From the NCBI RefSeq assembly GCF_000208745.1, contig NC_030854.1:28063624-28127623 (forward strand): 64,000 bases of DNA, written 5' to 3'. The notes under the pieces were generated by a model, which saw nothing but the letters and a program-made list of their open reading frames with translations, did not search any database and had not been told where the DNA came from. The position numbers were made by a program, and so were the translations under genes. Source of the stretch: Theobroma cacao. Lineage: Eukaryota; Streptophyta; Magnoliopsida; Malvales; Malvaceae. Position 1 is the stretch's first letter, and each line of letters begins with the position of its first letter. Of this stretch, positions 36,621 through 50,249 are shown one piece after another.

Positions 36621-39011
36621 GGCCCCAGTCACCACCCGGCTTTTTGTTTATCATTTTATTATTATTATTCTTATTATTTTGTTCCGATTTGGGTTCGCCT
36701 TGAAAGAGGGATCTTAAGCTTAACATAATTATAAATGAAGATTAAAAAATTAAAAAATGAAGGCAGCGATTTCTTTTTTTTTTTTTTAATTGTTTCGGTT
36801 GATTGGTTTTGACTTTTTGGGGATTTTCCTTTTTGTGTGTTTAACGTTCATGTGAGGATATTAACATTGTTATGTTCAACGTGCTCCTTTTACTTTTTTT
36901 GATTTGGCAATCATTAAAAGGGGAACACACTAAACTACCCCAATCTCACCAAAAAGAACACACCTTGTGCGCTCCAACCTCCCACACTTCAAGACTTTTT
37001 TTTTTCTCCACACATTTTTAATACCCACTTTCTCAAACCTGAATATGACCATTCCATTGCCAAATTCAAGTACTGCCGACGAGAATTCGAATGTCTAATT
37101 CAATAATAAATACTATATAACTACTTAGTAGTAATATACAGTTAGATTTAATAGCATAAAATTAGTTTTATTCATTGTATCAAAAATGTAATTATATTTA
37201 CGCTAATTTAGTGGTAATTTACAATAACCACTATGCAAAATTAATTTGGACTTGATATCGCATTCTAGAAAGGAAAAAAAATTCATATGAAAAATGCCAA
37301 GGACTTTTCATGAGTTGTGATAACGTGTTTTTTGTTTTTTTTATATGTATTTTGTATCCAATCACAAAAATTTTGTTAACAACACGTTTTCAACACTACA
37401 TGAAAATATAAAAAGAGAACACTACATGAAAATATTATAATAGTTAATAATAAAGAGTTGACTCGATTTATAAGTTTCGTTTACTTTAACAATAAGTAAT
37501 ATTGATTTTATTTGAGTCTAACCAATAATATTTAATTAATGTCAATCTGGAATATCAACTATTATGAGATTCGTATAACATAAGTTTTTACTTAAACTTG
37601 ATCACATACTAAAATACTTATTTCTGTCACAAAACAGAAAAGAAAAATCTAAACTATTGAAATCAATAATTGAACATCAAATGATGCAAATTGCAAAGTA
37701 AATGGTAGCAATAAATAACTTAAGAAGGCATTTTTAAGGGAAATAAACTTTCAATGTGCATATGGGTATGTACAACACGGCACGACAATAATAAATGACT
37801 AAAAACTAAAGAGAAACTGAAAATGATGTGGTGGAAACGGGAGCGAGAGACATGGAAGGACGAGCCGTGGGGCGTAAGACACTAGCTCGGTCCCATAGGG
37901 CGGGGACCGGCCACGAACCAAGCCCCGACACTGTTTTTAATCGCAGAAGATGACCCGTCATTTTCTTGTATTTATTTATAAGAATAATATATATACATAT
38001 AAACCATATATCATATATTAGTGATATTTATAATATTTACCACCTCTGCTACTAAGTTATTTCACAATTATTGTTGCATAGGTTTGTCAAAGGAAAGGAA
38101 AGGAGAGTGGCAGTCAAGATTTTGTGAATGTGTAGAGTAATAAATTTTGATTCGATGAATTGTTGATACTTTGACCTCTAAATTTGGGTAGCTTTGACGC
38201 CTTCCTTTCCAATTATTAGTTACTCTTGCAGATTGAACCCAATAATAAAAATAAATTTAAGTAGGCACAACTTAGACCTGTCTACGTGTTAGGGAATGGA
38301 CAAGGTTACTAGACTCCGATTGGACTTCACTTAAGATATTATTATAAATATAAAATATTTACTTTTCATTTAATTTTATTTTAATTATATTTAAATAGAA
38401 GAGTCAAGTTGACTCGAGTTCGGATTTAGGTTTTATAAATGTCAACAAAGTTCGGTTCGACCATAGACACTTCGGTACAACTCTCTGTCTTGAATTCAAT
38501 TCTTTTAAGAATATTAATTTTATAAATTTAATAATGAAAGTTTTTATTTTGTTAAGGACGTTTACAGTGTTGCAAAATGTCTATTTTGATTATAAATAAA
38601 AATTAATTAAATAAATATGTGTCAATTATTTAAAAATTTAGTGTTTCTACATAGAATAATAAATTAATAATCCCTTTTTTTTTTATTTGGATGACTTGGA
38701 TTTGTAAGATTACCAAATTAAGTTTTCCCTAATATTTTGGGTGATACATAGTTAGTACTTATCAGCACATGTGACTTTTATTTTTGAGTGAACATTATTG
38801 ATGAGAGAGTTAGAGATGTTGGAAATAGCAAGTTGTGCTAATTGGATAATTGGATATATAGTAGTTTTATACTCCACTGATTTCTATTGATGTTCCTTTC
38901 AAAAGAAACCAATTTTATCATGTATAAATTTATAAATAATGATGTTGAGAGTTAATTTTACACATTCATCTAGATTTCATTAGGTTATATATAGAAATCT
39001 TGACTAGTGGC
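36621..39011. other. Upstream region of the bHLH gene, no gene recognised
   Basis: AT-rich apart from a GC-rich pocket at 37840-37960 ('gggagcgagagacatggaag', 'cggggaccggcc') with no coding potential or known RNA. The pocket may be a fragment of an LTR or of a distant promoter; I cannot assign it. Confidence 0.35.
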
Positions 39012-39369
39012 TGTTAAAACATTGAACTGAAAAATATCAAAAATGCTTCAAGGCGTGTATTAATGTCATTGTCTTTAAAATTTTATTCACCCTCATTTGT
39101 AATGTCAAAAGAGTTACCGATATATAAAATCGACGTATAAACCTTGTAGATATAATGAAATACAGTGATTGACGGCTTTTTACACTAACTAAATCAATAC
39201 ATTAAACACTCATCCGAGTATGACAAAATTATCAAACTTCTATAAAAAATTTTTTACAACAAAATGATATAGAGAAAAACTCGAAGAATGTTGAGATGGG
39301 AAAAGAGATTGTTGTTATTGTTTTTTATTGTATGTTTTCTAGTTCAAATGAGGGTCTTTTTTATAAGTT
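39012..39369 (-). repeat. 3' LTR remnant of the minus-strand copia element
   Basis: Matches the first 340 or so bases (plus-strand sense) of the 5' LTR. The match stops where the hAT end begins at about 39370, so the outer part is lost. Confidence 0.6.
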
Positions 39370-39800
39370 TAGGTAGAGGCGGAGCTAGCCAACTTTAATT
39401 GAGGGAGTTAAAGATGAAGAGAAATAAAAGTTAAAAATTTTTAAAACTAATATGTTGAACTTAACCATTAATAATCAAAAGATTCATAATAGACAATAAT
39501 TTTATATAATATGTAAATAAAAAGAAACAAAAAGAAAAAGATTTATAATAGTACTTTAGGAAAGTTTTGTTTATCGATAGTAATGTCTTTTTTAATATAA
39601 ACAATTAAATTATCTGCAAGAAACTCATTATCCATTTTATTTTAAAATCTTATCTTTCTCAATATAAACGACTAAAAAAATATTGCAGTCAACATTCAAT
39701 ATTCTTATTTTATTCTATTTAAGCATAAAATACTAAATATTAAACTATAATTTATAAAATATAAATAGTTAAATACAATATATAGAATTAATAGTTTTCT
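39370..39800 (-). mobile_element. hAT transposon 3'-end fragment nested in the copia element
   Basis: The plus-strand end TAGAGGCGGAGCTAGCCAAC is a plant hAT terminus. Over about 190 bp it matches the reverse complement of the right end of the hAT element at 59488-60701 ('tattgaacttaacca'-type and 'aataattttatataa' landmarks). Further in, the minus strand encodes DNEFLADNLIVYIKKD, from the hAT C-terminal dimerisation domain. The inner boundary is unclear, and no second terminus or target duplication was found. Confidence 0.6.
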
Positions 39801-39939
39801 CTAATATAGTCAGGATTGTTAAAATATTAAATACTCAAGATAATTTCTTTTTAACTATATATAAAAAGCAAAGCACATTAAAAAGATATACTCAAGATAC
39901 TTCTTATATAACTAGGATTAATAAAAAGCGTAAGTATCA

Positions 39940-40560
39940 AAGTAGTCAATCCCTAACTTTTGCATAAAGCCTTTGGCTACTAATCTTACTTTGAAATTGT
40001 CTATGGTTCCATCCATTTTCATTTTCCTTTTGAAAATCCATTTACAACCCATTGGTTTGGAACTTGTTGGAAGATCAACCAAAATTCAAGAATTATTTCC
40101 CATTATTGAGTTCATCTCATCAGTGATTCATTCCTTCCGAAATGAAAAATCTTAAGACTTCATTGCCTCATCATATATAATAGGGTCTAATTTCAAATTA
40201 AAACAATAAGGAATTTTATTGTCAATATTTTCTCTTGTTCCTTCTACAAGGAATATATAAAAGTCTGGACCAAAATCTTTTACTTTTCTAGCATTTTTGC
40301 TTTTCCTTATTTTTGGACTAGGTTCATCATTAATTTCATTTTGTTTCAGTGGAATGTCATTTGATTGAACTAATTGTAGTGGCTATAGTTGTCTTGAAAC
40401 ATATTTAAATCTACTTTAATCAAATATTGCATCTCTTGATTCAATAACAGTGTTGACTGGAATTGAATCATTTGATTCAATTATCATGTACCTACATGCT
40501 TTACTATATTGTACATATCCTATGAATATGTATTCTATTCCTTTTTCACCTAATTTCTTT
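39940..40560 (-). pseudogene. copia integrase tail / reverse transcriptase start, fragmented
   Basis: On the minus strand around 40150-39960, broken frames show EMN-like, 'GWNHRQFQSK' and 'NGL*MDFQKENENG' stretches. These correspond to the conserved opening of copia reverse transcriptase, with several stops. The coding trace ends abruptly near 39940. Confidence 0.5.
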
Positions 40561-40680
40561 CTTTTGAGTTCTAGAACTTTAACTACAGCTTTACACCCTC
40601 AAACTTTCAAATAACTACGGTTCGGTCTCTTTTTCTTTCATTGCTCATATGAGGTTATTTTATTTTCATTTTTAGGAACT

Positions 40681-41079
40681 CTATTTAATATGTGACAAGC
40701 TGTTAATAAAGCTTTTCTCCAAAAACATTTTCCAAGACCTGTGTATGATATAACATAGCATTACCATTTCGGTCAAAACCATACTTTTCCTTTTTGTCAC
40801 ATCATTATGTTGTTGTGTGTAAGGTGTTGAAATATGATGGATTATCTCGGTGGAGGCAAAATAACATGGACTATAATATTCTTCACCTTTATCCGATCTT
40901 AAGCACTTGATAAAAGATTTACATTTTAATTCAACTTCTATTTTATAAACCTCAAATATATCAAACACTTCATCTTCAAAATACAACAAATATACATAGC
41001 AATAACCAAAGAAATCATTAATAAATGTGACAAAATATTTCTTTGTTGCTATTGTAGGTGTACTATGCAAATAACACAC
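40681..41079 (-). pseudogene. copia integrase core relic
   Basis: The frame contains FVTFINDFFGY (first catalytic Asp region) and CLRSDKGEEY (second Asp region). At the third site it reads NDVTKRK, where intact elements have a GVAERKNR-type motif, so the catalytic Glu has become Lys. This copy could not integrate. Confidence 0.65.
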
Positions 41080-41639
41080 ATCATAATGTATTAGTTCAAG
41101 TAATTAAGTATTTCTTTTAACTTTAGGAAAATGATTTCTAATTATTTTTGTTAGCATGCATGTATTGCATTATCAATATTTTGATTAAATTCTGTAATTA
41201 AGTTCATTTTATACATATCATCCAATCTTTTATAATTTAAATGTCCTATCTATAATGCCATAAATAAGAAGATTCAACCACATAAGCAGAAACAACTATT
41301 ATATTCTTATTATTATTAATAATATTAATTTGAACATTCCATCACACATGTAACTTTTCCTAACAAATATTCTCTCTTTGAACAGAATGAATTTATCTGC
41401 CTCAAATATATACTTAAAACCAAGCTTATTAATAAACTCGTAGACATTAAAATTTTTCTAACTTCTAGAACATAGTATACATTTTTTAAAGTTGAAGTTT
41501 TTATAAAAGTGAACTCAAGTTCAACAATTTTTTTGCCTTTAATTATTGTTGTAGAAGAATTTCTCATTTATAAAAAAATTTCACACTCACTTGGTGCGAA
41601 ATTCTTGAAAAGACTCTTGTCATTGCATACATGCTTTGT

Positions 41640-42530
41640 TGCTCTTAAATTAACCCACTAGACATCATTTTCTTTAAGCACATTGATTTCAAAAATCATG
41701 ACTACAAAATTTTTAGAAGCATTTTTTCTTGAAGAATCATTTTTCTTCTTCAATAATCGACATCCTTTCTTGAAATGTCCTGGATTTTCACAATGAAAGC
41801 ATGTGCTTTTGTTTTGTCTTTTTAATTTTAGACCATTGACAATCCGTTTGAACTTATTTTTTGCAGGTTTAGTGGTCTGTCCTTCCTCCAAAACGTGTAC
41901 TCTAGCTTCACCAAAACAACAACTAGAAATAACAACTTGTTCCTGTTTCCTATATTCCTTTTCAATTCGATGATGATTCGCCAAAATCTCAAGAGTTATT
42001 TTTTTTTCTTGTTTTTCAAACTTCTTTTAAAGTCTTTCCATGATGGAGAAAGTTTCTCTATAATGACGGATACAACTATAGTTTCATCCATGTTCATTTT
42101 ATATTGTTCAAACTGATTAAGCATTCTTTCAATTTCTCACAGTTGTTGTATAACAGAATGTTCATCGACCATTTGATAATTATTAAAGTGACTGATAAGA
42201 AATTTCTTATTTGTTGCGTCTTCTATGATGTACCTAGCTTCCAATTTGTCCCACAATTCTTTTGCAGTAGACTCATTCTAGTATGTGTTAAATAAGCCAT
42301 AAGCCAGATCATTCAAAATGTGACCCTTGCACATATAATCGGTATTGTCCCATTTTTTCCTCTCTCTAGTTGTAGCAACAAACTCCTTTTTGCCCTCTTC
42401 TAATCTAGGTGTAGTCAAGACATAAACAACCTTCGATGTTAACAGTAGGAAATGCATCTTCTTCTGCCATTTTAAAAAGTTGCCACTATCAAACTGGTCC
42501 AATTTCTCAAAGTCAGAAGTCAATTCTCTT
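41640..42530 (-). pseudogene. copia gag relic with CCHC zinc knuckle and mutated protease site
   Basis: The capsid-like stretch lies at 42523-42278 (minus; KLDQFDSGNFLKWQKKMHF). A nucleocapsid CCHC knuckle (CFHCENPGHFKKGC) is encoded near 41790. Below 41658 the frame reads WWVNLRATKHVC, where active copia proteases have a WxxDSGA-type site, so the catalytic Asp is gone. The parts lie in different frames. Confidence 0.65.
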
Positions 42531-42565
42531 AATGTTTTGTTTACAAACGAAATAAAACCTTGAGA

Positions 42566-43103
42566 TTGTTAGAACATTGAATTGAAAAATACCGAAAAGG
42601 CTTCAAGGCATGTATCAATGCCACTGTCTTTAAGGTTTTATTCGCCTCCACTTGTAGTGTACAAAAGAGTTACCGGCATATAAACCTCAGAGACACGATA
42701 AAACCTAGTGATTGATGGCATTTTGTACTAACGAAATCAATCTATTGAGCACTCATCGGAGTATGACAAAATTATCAAATTTTTTTAAGATTTTTCTGCA
42801 ACAAAATGATATGAAAGAAAACTTGGAGAATGTTGAGAAGGTAATGAGAGATTATTGTTATGGTTTTCTATTGTTTAAAGGAAGATCCTTTCTATAGGCT
42901 CAGTGCCTATTCTCAATAGACACAATTGTGTCTATTTCAAAGATACAACTGTTAGCTTTTTCGAACAAATGTGATTCTTTTTTTTATTTTCTTATTTTCA
43001 TCAAACATAGCCATTCTTTTATTTTCTAATTTCCAATAAACATGACTTTTTCTTTTATTGTAACAGGGGATTGTGTCCGATATTTATTTGAAAATATCCA
43101 ACA
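42566..43103 (-). repeat. 5' LTR of the minus-strand copia element
   Basis: 538 bp, TGTTAGAACATTG...AATATCCAACA on the plus strand. On the minus strand the LTR ends CTAACA and the interior opens ATCTCAAGG. Confidence 0.65.
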
Positions 43104-43108
43104 GTGGT

Positions 43109-46100
43109 AACCTATAATTCATGAAGCTTTTCATTAACTTTCTTATATTAATGTGTTATTATTCCACACATTGAGGTACAATTTTTAAATTTAAAAAAAT
43201 GAGACTAATGGTGGTTATATTTCTATGTAACAATTAACTAATTTATTAATTTTTAGTGTTTTATAAATATACATGTATCTTCACTTTCTAATTTCTCTTG
43301 TGAATTTTAAAAATTCAATTTACATTGAATCTGATAATAATCTTTTAGTTTTTACAAATTATTATATAAAAATTAAATTCACTCCTTTAACTAAATTTAT
43401 GGACTAATTGTATATTAATATGATTGAATATCAAGCAAGATGCCAATAACTGTTTTGCTTGTCAGAGTAAAGTTACAAGTTCTTTTCCTCATTTACAGTT
43501 TTGGTTTTGGTTTTTTGTTTTGATTAAAATGAAGGATTGACAATGGTCTAACCCATTATATAGCTAAGGCATATCGCGTTAAATTAGTAGGGAACTGGGA
43601 TGCTTCCAACTTACCGCTTGAATTGAGAAGTACTTGTATGTATTTCAACGTAATTTGGTCCTTCTTGCAATGAAATTTCCTTTTACCCAAGAAAAAGAGA
43701 GAGTTAAAAGTGGTAGCTGCAGGACACAATGTTTTTTTCACGTATCAAATTAAATCTTTTTTTTTTTTACGTAACAAATTAAATCTTTTTTAATTAAGGA
43801 TTCGCAGACATATTTCAACAAATAACACCAACGTTTACTACTGAAACAGTAACAATGGTTACCATTTATTGTTATGCTTATGCAGCATGCATTTTAGGTC
43901 GGGCAAGAAGTCGCTCCGACAATATTAGCAGAGAAGAAGATATGAGCTTGGTGATGAGATGCATCAAAACTTAAAGCCGAACATTACCATTTTCCAAACT
44001 CCCCACGGTAAATTCATTCCTTCCTTGGCACATTTTCTTTTTGTTAAAAAACACTTGATGTGAAATATGATTCCATATATCAACCAATCAGATTCTATCA
44101 AATTCGCTCTGGTTCTGTCAGGTATGAAACATGCTTAGGTCCAGCACCATGCATAGGTCCTTTCTCTGCGATCTTTGTATTGTATGTATAATGATCAACC
44201 GTATAAGATATTGTTTGATGTAAAAGAGTATTAATTATAGCTGAATTAAAGATTTTCACTCAAATACATATATATATATATTTGTAAATTATAAAATCTA
44301 AACAAAATGTAAAGGTGAAACACTAATAGAGTAAAAAAGTTGGGGAGTGTACGATGGTGGGATGACAGGTTGGTGGTTGACAGATGGTATCGTTATCGAT
44401 GGCCACGATGAATGGTTGAAGACAATAGTTGAGAGATGGGGTCCTTTGCCACTTCTCTTTTAACCTTTTTTACGCTCATTATAGGAGACCTCTCAAAGGT
44501 AGGGTCCCCAAGACAAGAGCATCTACGAGAAGGGATGCCCTCCACCACTTCTCCTTTCTTGTTTTATTGATTCCCGATGCAGCCATTGAATTCTATCTCT
44601 TTGATTACTAAATACGTCTACTTGTAATTAAACTAATTACCTACGTAGTTAATTAATTGTGTTTACCATTCATGGAAAGGCTAACATTAGCTTATGAGTA
44701 TCAGTTATTATTATATACTGAAACTTATTTGATTGTGATTAATATATATATATTTCATTTGTAACGCGTTAAAAATCAAAATCCAGGATTAGGCAGGCAT
44801 CTCTGACCTTAGTCCGAGTCCTACCAAGCCAGGCATAAATTATGGCCCCAATTTAGAGCAATTTCTAAACCTTTTTGCCGATAGACTCGTAACCACAAAG
44901 CTTCTCTGCAGTTCCATTAATGGATACTTACATCTTGGGGTACCCCTAAATTAAACCATGACCTTCCTTTAGGGTTCAACCAGGCACAAAGTACCCTCCA
45001 CATTTTGCTTTCACCGTTAAGAAAAAGGTTTTTTTCCACAATAAAACCATATAGCAGACAATCAACTATGGGCAACACTTCCAGAAGCAGTTCCAGACTT
45101 CACATAGTACAATCCCCACCTTATCTGAATTCCAATTGTAGGCATTTTCTCAGACAACTCCTTAATTTATGTTCGGACTTGAAATATGTTTCATACGCTC
45201 TCTCTCTCTCTCTCTCTCTGTGGATCAACCTTAACTCATTGTAGCAGGTTGCATGAATTTCTGCTAAAACCTACTAGTATATATCTAGTTTTGTGTTGGA
45301 GTCTAGACAGTCCTTTATTTTCTTTTGGTAAGCAAACTCGAGATCTGGGTGTGCAGTTCAACAAGATCATATCAATAAAAAAAATTAGTTTCTCACCTCA
45401 GTTTTTTTGGCATTTAATTTTAATTCAACCTAATGGCAATATCAAATTAGGCTTGAAAAATGGAAGAAGAAAATGGTAACCAGCAGTTGTACTACTTAAA
45501 CAATCATGAGACAAAGGATCTTCCCTAAGACATTGAAACCTAAAAATTCAATTCACTTTGTACTCTCTGACAAGGGGGTTGGCAAGATGTGAATTGGAGT
45601 CTGTCCAAATAAAATGCACTCTTTCTATCTATGAAATTTGTGTAACAGAACCTATAATTTGTGGTCCATGCATGGCTCAGCTTTATAATTGAAGGCTAAG
45701 AAGCTTTGGTTGTGGGATCAAGTCATCTAATTTCCAACTGGCTGCTCTACCTGATCTGACTATGACGTGACTCTCAACGTTGGCCCAATTTAGGTCCACC
45801 TTGTAGGTGAGAAATAAACTCTAATTTATCTGCTCCTTTTGCATAATGCACAAAAAGAGAATCTGCTTCTTCTACAAATCCCTTTTTTCTTTCATCATTG
45901 CTTTTTCTGCTGTTGTCAATGAAACTGTTCATCTATTATTGTAGAAGTTTCTGCCGTAACTACAGCAATAATAAACTTAAAGGCAGCATAATGTAATTTC
46001 ATTTATACAAAGCCATTAATGGCATAAAGTCAAGGGGTTAATTTTGAAGAAATAAAAGCATGAACAGCAGTGTGCAGAACTCTCTTTTAATTAAATACTC

Positions 46101-48589
46101 TCCTTTCTTAGCAGTCAATCTTTGGAACAAAGTGAAGATTTTGTATGCTAAGGTGGACAAAGTTCTGAGAAAAAGAAATACTGAGAGGAGGAAAAGTAAG
46201 ATTGCAAAGCATTAGAGCAGTTCATGAATAACTTAGAATTATTAACTCAATAATTTGCTCCTTCCAGCTTGTTTGTTTAATGTTTTGAATCAAAATTAAA
46301 AGCTTCATTATGAGGCTTGTTTGACATACAAATCTTAGCTCAAACTCTTTCTTCCTTCAAGAAACATCTAGGAAAAGACTCTAAGAAAGAGCTTTGTTAT
46401 AGATTGGAAACCTGAGTTACTTAAGTCAAGGGGAAATTGGATAATCTAGGGGGTAAAACACTAATCACAGGATTTGAGCTTTATTGCTATCTTTCTGATC
46501 TGTATATATATTACACTACTAGTTAGCTTTCAACTGTCTTAAATTCTCTCTAGCTTTCATTATGCTATTACAATTGCAGGAGGAAAATGAAAATCCATTA
46601 TTCTGATAACTGCAACTCTAGCATTATCCTAATATCACTACTATCTTCAGAAGCATTCCGCTATGTGAACTCACTTTCCAAATCAGCTGCAGAAAAAAGA
46701 TGCCCCAAATATTTAAGCCACTAAAATATCCTTCATTATTTATGAAGCAAGAAAAAATAGGAGAACTAAAGAATGAAAACAAGAAGTCAACAACAACAAC
46801 AACTAGCTGGCAGAAGAGATAGGAAATTTATTGTTGAGTGATAAAGAGAGAAAGGGGAACAAAAAATCAGAGAAAGCAGAAGGCTGGCAACTTGTTTGTG
46901 GCAATTGTACCAATGTCTTCATCAATGAAATGACAATCTGAAGGGTACGGCCAGTTTTGGACTTTCCAATTGGGTAAGGGGCAAAACTTTGTTGGAACTT
47001 GGGAGTGTTTCTTGCCACTGTGGTCAATAAATTACTAGAAAGGTGAACCATTGTAGTGTTAGTTGTATTAAAAACTAAATGATAATATGCAACACTGAAA
47101 ATATAGCTAGTGGCAGTAAAAGCAAACAATTTACTTTTCAGAAAAGTAAAATATCAAAAGTTAGTTTTTATTTGCTAATTGTATGAGTTAGTAAAATAAA
47201 AAAAAAATCTATGTTTGAGGCAGAATACTAAAAATTTTCATTTTTTTTTTTATGTTTGAGGCTCAATCAACCAAAAATATATTATGCTTGAGTAAATAAG
47301 AAGATATTCCAATTATCTCTTTAAGGAGAATTGTAAATTTCTTAAAAGCATTTACCAAATTCAGCTTTGAATGCTGACTCCATTTTTCCAGTCTCATAAA
47401 AGACTTAGTTATAATCGAAATGAGCTTTGTCTGTCAAATTTTCTAATTCTACAGAGAATGGACCTGTTTTGTTTATTTAATCTTTTTGTTCTACCCTCTG
47501 ACAGCATTGTTATCTCTTGTAGCCGTTCCACAGCTGCCATTGTTTTTTTTAAAGATAAATGAAATATCTCAATTGTTCAATTAATAATAATAGCAATTAT
47601 TATAGAAGGTCAGACTTCAGAGTATGCTAAGAGCAAGAGAATTATTGAAAATGAGTCTTGTCAATTGTGAATAGACAGCTGGCTTGGTAGACTACTTAGC
47701 TGCATTATGCCCTGCCAGCCTACAATCTCCTCCAAAGAAAGATTTAATGGTTGAGTTTCATAACTACGTGATTCTCACAAAAAAGAAAAGAAACAAAGAT
47801 AGCTCCAACAGACACAAATTGACCTTTGGAGTGGTAGACAACACCTGTCCATCTCCTTTATGCAAAATTGCACGAATTGTCGTGTCCAGCTGCATGAAAA
47901 CGCCCTAATGTTCACATCTAAACCTTCACTTGGTTGCATGATTAACAATATTGGCAACCTGTATATATCATGTCTAATTTTTGGAGGCCAAACATATCAC
48001 GTCTATTGACGTAAGGGCTACTTGCTATTATTATTATTATTATTATTAGTTAACTCAACATGGTTTATACATAACCACACATCATTTTGAACTTTCAGTA
48101 TCTGGGAAAGCTTTAGCTGATATTTTTCTTGTTGGACTTGATGTTTTATCAGTCAACATGCTTAATCATTAATATATATACATATATATAAAGTGTTTTC
48201 TTGTCATAGTTCTACGCTTCATTGATTTATGATTGTTAGTAAGAGAAAAATAACTTATTTCATGAACTAAAGCTTACTTATTTAACATTTCGATTACAAT
48301 TATCAATTGCAGTTGAAAGTAAATTTAATATAAATAGTAAATATAGGTAGTAATAAGGAATGTGTTTACAAGATCAAATTTAAATGCTTAACTTAAATTT
48401 TATTTTTATTTGATATTGTCATACATATAGATTTCGTTTTGAAAATAAGATGGGAAATTTTGAAAACAAATAATAATTTTATTAATCAAATTTGCAAGTA
48501 TAATCTCTGAAAATTTTTAAAATGAAAAAATAATCGTCTAACTTTTTTCTAGAACGAATCCACTTCAAGAGTCTTGAGCAGAGGAATTG
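43109..48589. other. Gene-poor region
   Basis: No coding gene was recognised in 5.5 kb. Seen here: a (CT)11 run at about 45198-45219; an RY-type CCATGCATGG at about 45666-45675; a TTA microsatellite at about 48027-48048; and a minus frame at 46803-47129 that starts with TTG and lacks a known domain. Known miRNA sequences were looked for by eye and not found. Confidence 0.4.
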
Positions 48590-49450
48590 ATCTCCTTCCT
48601 TTTGCTGGAACAAGATCAATCAAATAACAACTCCTTGAAAAATCTTGAAATCGAAATATCGATGTTTTTTGAATTGTTTTCAATTCTTCATAACTTAATT
48701 CTTGAGACTTTGGACAAGTCTTTGAGTCTTTAAAATCTTCTTATTCTTATGAATTGTGTGTGTCAAATGGCTTGAAGGAGCATGATAATTCTTAGATAGA
48801 TTTTAATTAGCCAAACTCTTAATTAGTTGTTGAATTTTGATTGGTTAAACCTTACGAATCTTTTGTGTAGTTTCTTTGGTTGATTCACTTGATTTGTATA
48901 CCAATTTTGTAACATCTCCTTGCTTGCATCCAACTCTTACTAGAAGCCTATAAACATTAGGATCAAAATCATTAACTTGATATAAAGGAAGATCATTGTA
49001 TTCAACCAACAGTTTGTCTAATGACCTTACGAATCCTTTCAATAGAAGCTTGGAAACCTTTGACTCTTCCAAGCTAGTGAGTGGAAAGTCAAATTCTTTA
49101 AGCCATGAGTAATTTCATCACCTCCATTAGTAGATGAACGCAATTTCTTTCCTTTTTGCTTTGATGGTTCTCTTTCATCATTTTGCTAGTTCATTATAAG
49201 TTGTACTTCTTCTACATAGGTACCCTTCCAAACAGAAATTAGTATCAGCAAAATTTACCTCTACAATAGTAAATGGCTTAGATTCTGCATAACTGTCTTT
49301 ATTTGGTCATTTCTACAATACTTGAACCATTGATGAAGTGTTAAATTATGAGATGATACTGTTTTGGTGTATCCATGGTTGTCCTAACAACATGTCGTAC
49401 GTATCTTTACATCAATTACATAAAATAATAGATTTGATTTCGATTAACTT
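48590..49450 (-). pseudogene. Ty3-gypsy gag-pol fossil
   Basis: On the minus strand near 49420-49370 the frame MLLGQPWIHQNSIIS, then after a shift LTLHQWFKYCRND, matches the 'LLGRPWIH...STLHQxxKF' region that follows the protease in plant Tat-type gypsy elements. Further along (49072-48845) a 75-codon frame has FDPNVYRLLVRVGC, like the conserved 'YDPNAYKLLAKAGY' motif of the same polyproteins. Frameshifts and stops separate the parts and no LTRs were seen around them. It could come from the same family as the LTR at the left edge of the window, but that is untested. Confidence 0.55.
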
Positions 49451-50249
49451 TCCCAAAAACCCTTTATCTTCCTTAATTGAAATCTTAAATCATTAAATTT
49501 CAATTACAAAAGGTTACAAAATCTTAGATAAATTTCAAAAGATTGATGACATCTTAAAATTGGATAAAACTTTTTTCTTATTCAATTGTGTAGTTATAGT
49601 AGAATTCAAAGACTATGATAATTTCAATTATAACGTTACAAGCTCTAATTTAAATTAAAGTTCAACTAAGAGATTGAAATCTATGGAATCTAAAAAATGG
49701 GTGTGAATGAAGTGAAAAAAGAGAAGGGCATAGCAGAAGAATTTCTCACAAAAGTTTTGATTTTCGGTTAATTGGGCCTATGGTTTGACATTTGTGATTA
49801 AATATTAAGTTAAGTCAGGCCCACAATTCTAGAATTGTACTTAGAATTAAAGCGTAACAAAAGGTCTTCAACTACATTTCAATTTTCTGACCATAAAAAA
49901 GAATAAATTTAAAAAAAAAAAGAAAAGAGAAAGACATCAGCGATGACATAAGTAAAAAGATTGGAACGACCCTACAACTCTTAGTCAAGTTTCCACAAAG
50001 TAGTATAAATGAAGTGAACATGGATAATGGATAATAATAGATTAATAGTCGGTGCAATGCAAATATATATGTACGTATGTTGGACAGGCAGTTATAATAA
50101 GTAAACATTTGGGCCTTCTGCCGCAAATGGTGGGGTATGAATTGGGTATCATCTGGATCTATTTGTTCTCTTTTTACCTCCCAAAAAGATATGATGCAGC
50201 TGTGTGTTAACAAAGTTGTTTGGAAGATGTTTTTCTATGATATTGACTG
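49451..50249. other. AT-rich spacer
   Basis: No gene was recognised. A minus-strand frame at 49872-50213 has no familiar motif. Confidence 0.35.

Larger units (their letters stand above)
39012..43103 (-). mobile_element. Decayed Ty1/copia retrotransposon, minus orientation, invaded by a hAT fragment
   Basis: The right (5') LTR is 42566-43103 and the left (3') LTR remnant is 39012-39369. Both begin TGTTA.AACATTGAA on the plus strand and share 'aagagttaccg', 'gagtatgacaaaattatcaaa' and 'caacaaaatgatat'. The flanks GTGGC (39007-39011) and GTGGT (43104-43108) form a 5-bp target duplication with one mismatch. Between the LTRs, gag, zinc knuckle, protease relic, integrase and the first part of reverse transcriptase appear in order on the minus strand, all with stops and frameshifts. 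The rest of RT and RNase H is missing, and a hAT fragment sits at that edge. Confidence 0.75.

Noticed and set aside
46803..47129. 108-codon minus frame, considered as a secreted or signalling peptide
   Set aside because: Begins with TTG and has no signal peptide or conserved C-terminal peptide motif.
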